Origin: Saccoglossus kowalevskii
Taxonomy: Eukaryota; Hemichordata; Enteropneusta; Harrimaniidae
DNA length: 30,684 bases
Assembly (NCBI RefSeq): GCF_000003605.2
Contig: NW_003156752.1
Span: forward strand, 23,778-54,461
Reading direction: 5' to 3'
Under the pieces are notes generated by a model. That model ran no database searches. It saw only the letters and a program-made list of their open reading frames with translations, and was not told the origin of the DNA. A program made the position numbers and the translations under genes. How positions within the stretch are numbered: position 1 is the first letter of the stretch; each line of letters begins with the position of its first letter. Below are positions 30,324 through 30,684 of the stretch, piece by piece.

Positions 30324-30355
30324 TGAAACAATCACTGCAACCGTCGACCAAATAT

Positions 30356-30369
30356 GTATATATATATAT
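30356..30369. repeat. (TA)n microsatellite
   Basis: Fourteen alternating T/A bases. Confidence 0.85.
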
Positions 30370-30603
30370 CAATCACACCACTGCATGACGGGTAAATGTG
30401 TGTTTCGCAACACCGCGAAACCCTGAAAAAAGCTGCATTCGTTACCGTCTGCGAACGAACCGACAATGTTGATGACGTTGTCGGACATAATATCAACGGC
30501 ACCGGAAATTATTTACTGTAGTACCTAACTGTTATTATTACTGTCACTCTATATTAATCGTTGCCACATATTTCCCCACCAAACATTCATATGCTCAAGC
30601 AAA

Positions 30604-30684
30604 GTGTCTACCCATGAGCCTTTGCGTGTTTAGCATGCGTTGTTATCGTCCCCGAGAATTCAATTCCCGCGCGTGCGCAGGGGA
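30604..30684 (-). mobile_element. Family A TIR element, cut by the window edge
   Basis: GTGTCTACCCATGAGCCTTT, then GCGTTGTTATCGTC, then AATTCAATTCCCGCGCGTGC matches the right half of the 10101 copy. The terminal TTTAA would lie just beyond the window. The upstream third is missing, as in the copy at 9166. Confidence 0.82.

Overview
This looks like nuclear DNA from a multicellular animal, most likely a marine invertebrate. The DNA is AT-rich and mostly non-coding, and it is crowded with short terminal-inverted-repeat (TIR) elements, minisatellites and homopolymer tracts. It also contains one run of 209 Ns. The single convincing gene encodes an SLC35G-type membrane transporter, a family typical of animals. 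I see no operons, bacterial promoters or CRISPR arrays. A deuterostome such as a hemichordate or amphioxus would fit, but the sequence does not settle the species.

Layout. Positions 1-410 hold a 60-bp minisatellite that runs off the left edge; one diverged single copy of its unit lies at 9506-9566. From 1.9 to 19 kb, gene-free DNA carries at least four families of short TIR elements. All of their well-preserved ends carry TTAA: family A (about 165 bp, seven copies in all including one at the right edge), family B (5299-5603, a partial at 7500, and one broken by the N gap at 16052-16294), family C (12792-12954) and family E (14781-14997 and 17966-18230). Other structures here are a Myb/SANT-like transposon gene fragment (8707-8846), a long imperfect hairpin (15527-15779), a 13/26-bp minisatellite (3095-3258), a tandem duplication (3620-3860) and a 155-bp triplication (10562-10975). 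From 18.6 to 20 kb come a 21-bp array and a 36-bp array; the 36-bp unit contains the arm sequence of an inverted-repeat element at 12262-12443. A hAT-like transposon end lies near 20.5-20.7 kb.

The most striking structure is a 1.7-kb array of about 80 units of 21 bp at 21531-23225. Each unit contains a 12-nt alternating purine-pyrimidine core with nested palindromes, and the array has higher-order structure. Because 21 is a multiple of 3, four of the six reading frames stay open over long stretches, which creates long apparent proteins that are probably not genes.

The right end (about 26.8-28.9 kb) holds the intronless gene for a 362-residue, ten-helix EamA/DMT-superfamily transporter of the SLC35G type, with a GC-richer leader and a candidate polyadenylation signal. 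With one gene there is no pathway to reconstruct. The interest lies in the repeat biology and in an excess of two palindromic transcription-factor words, TGACGTCA and CACGTG.
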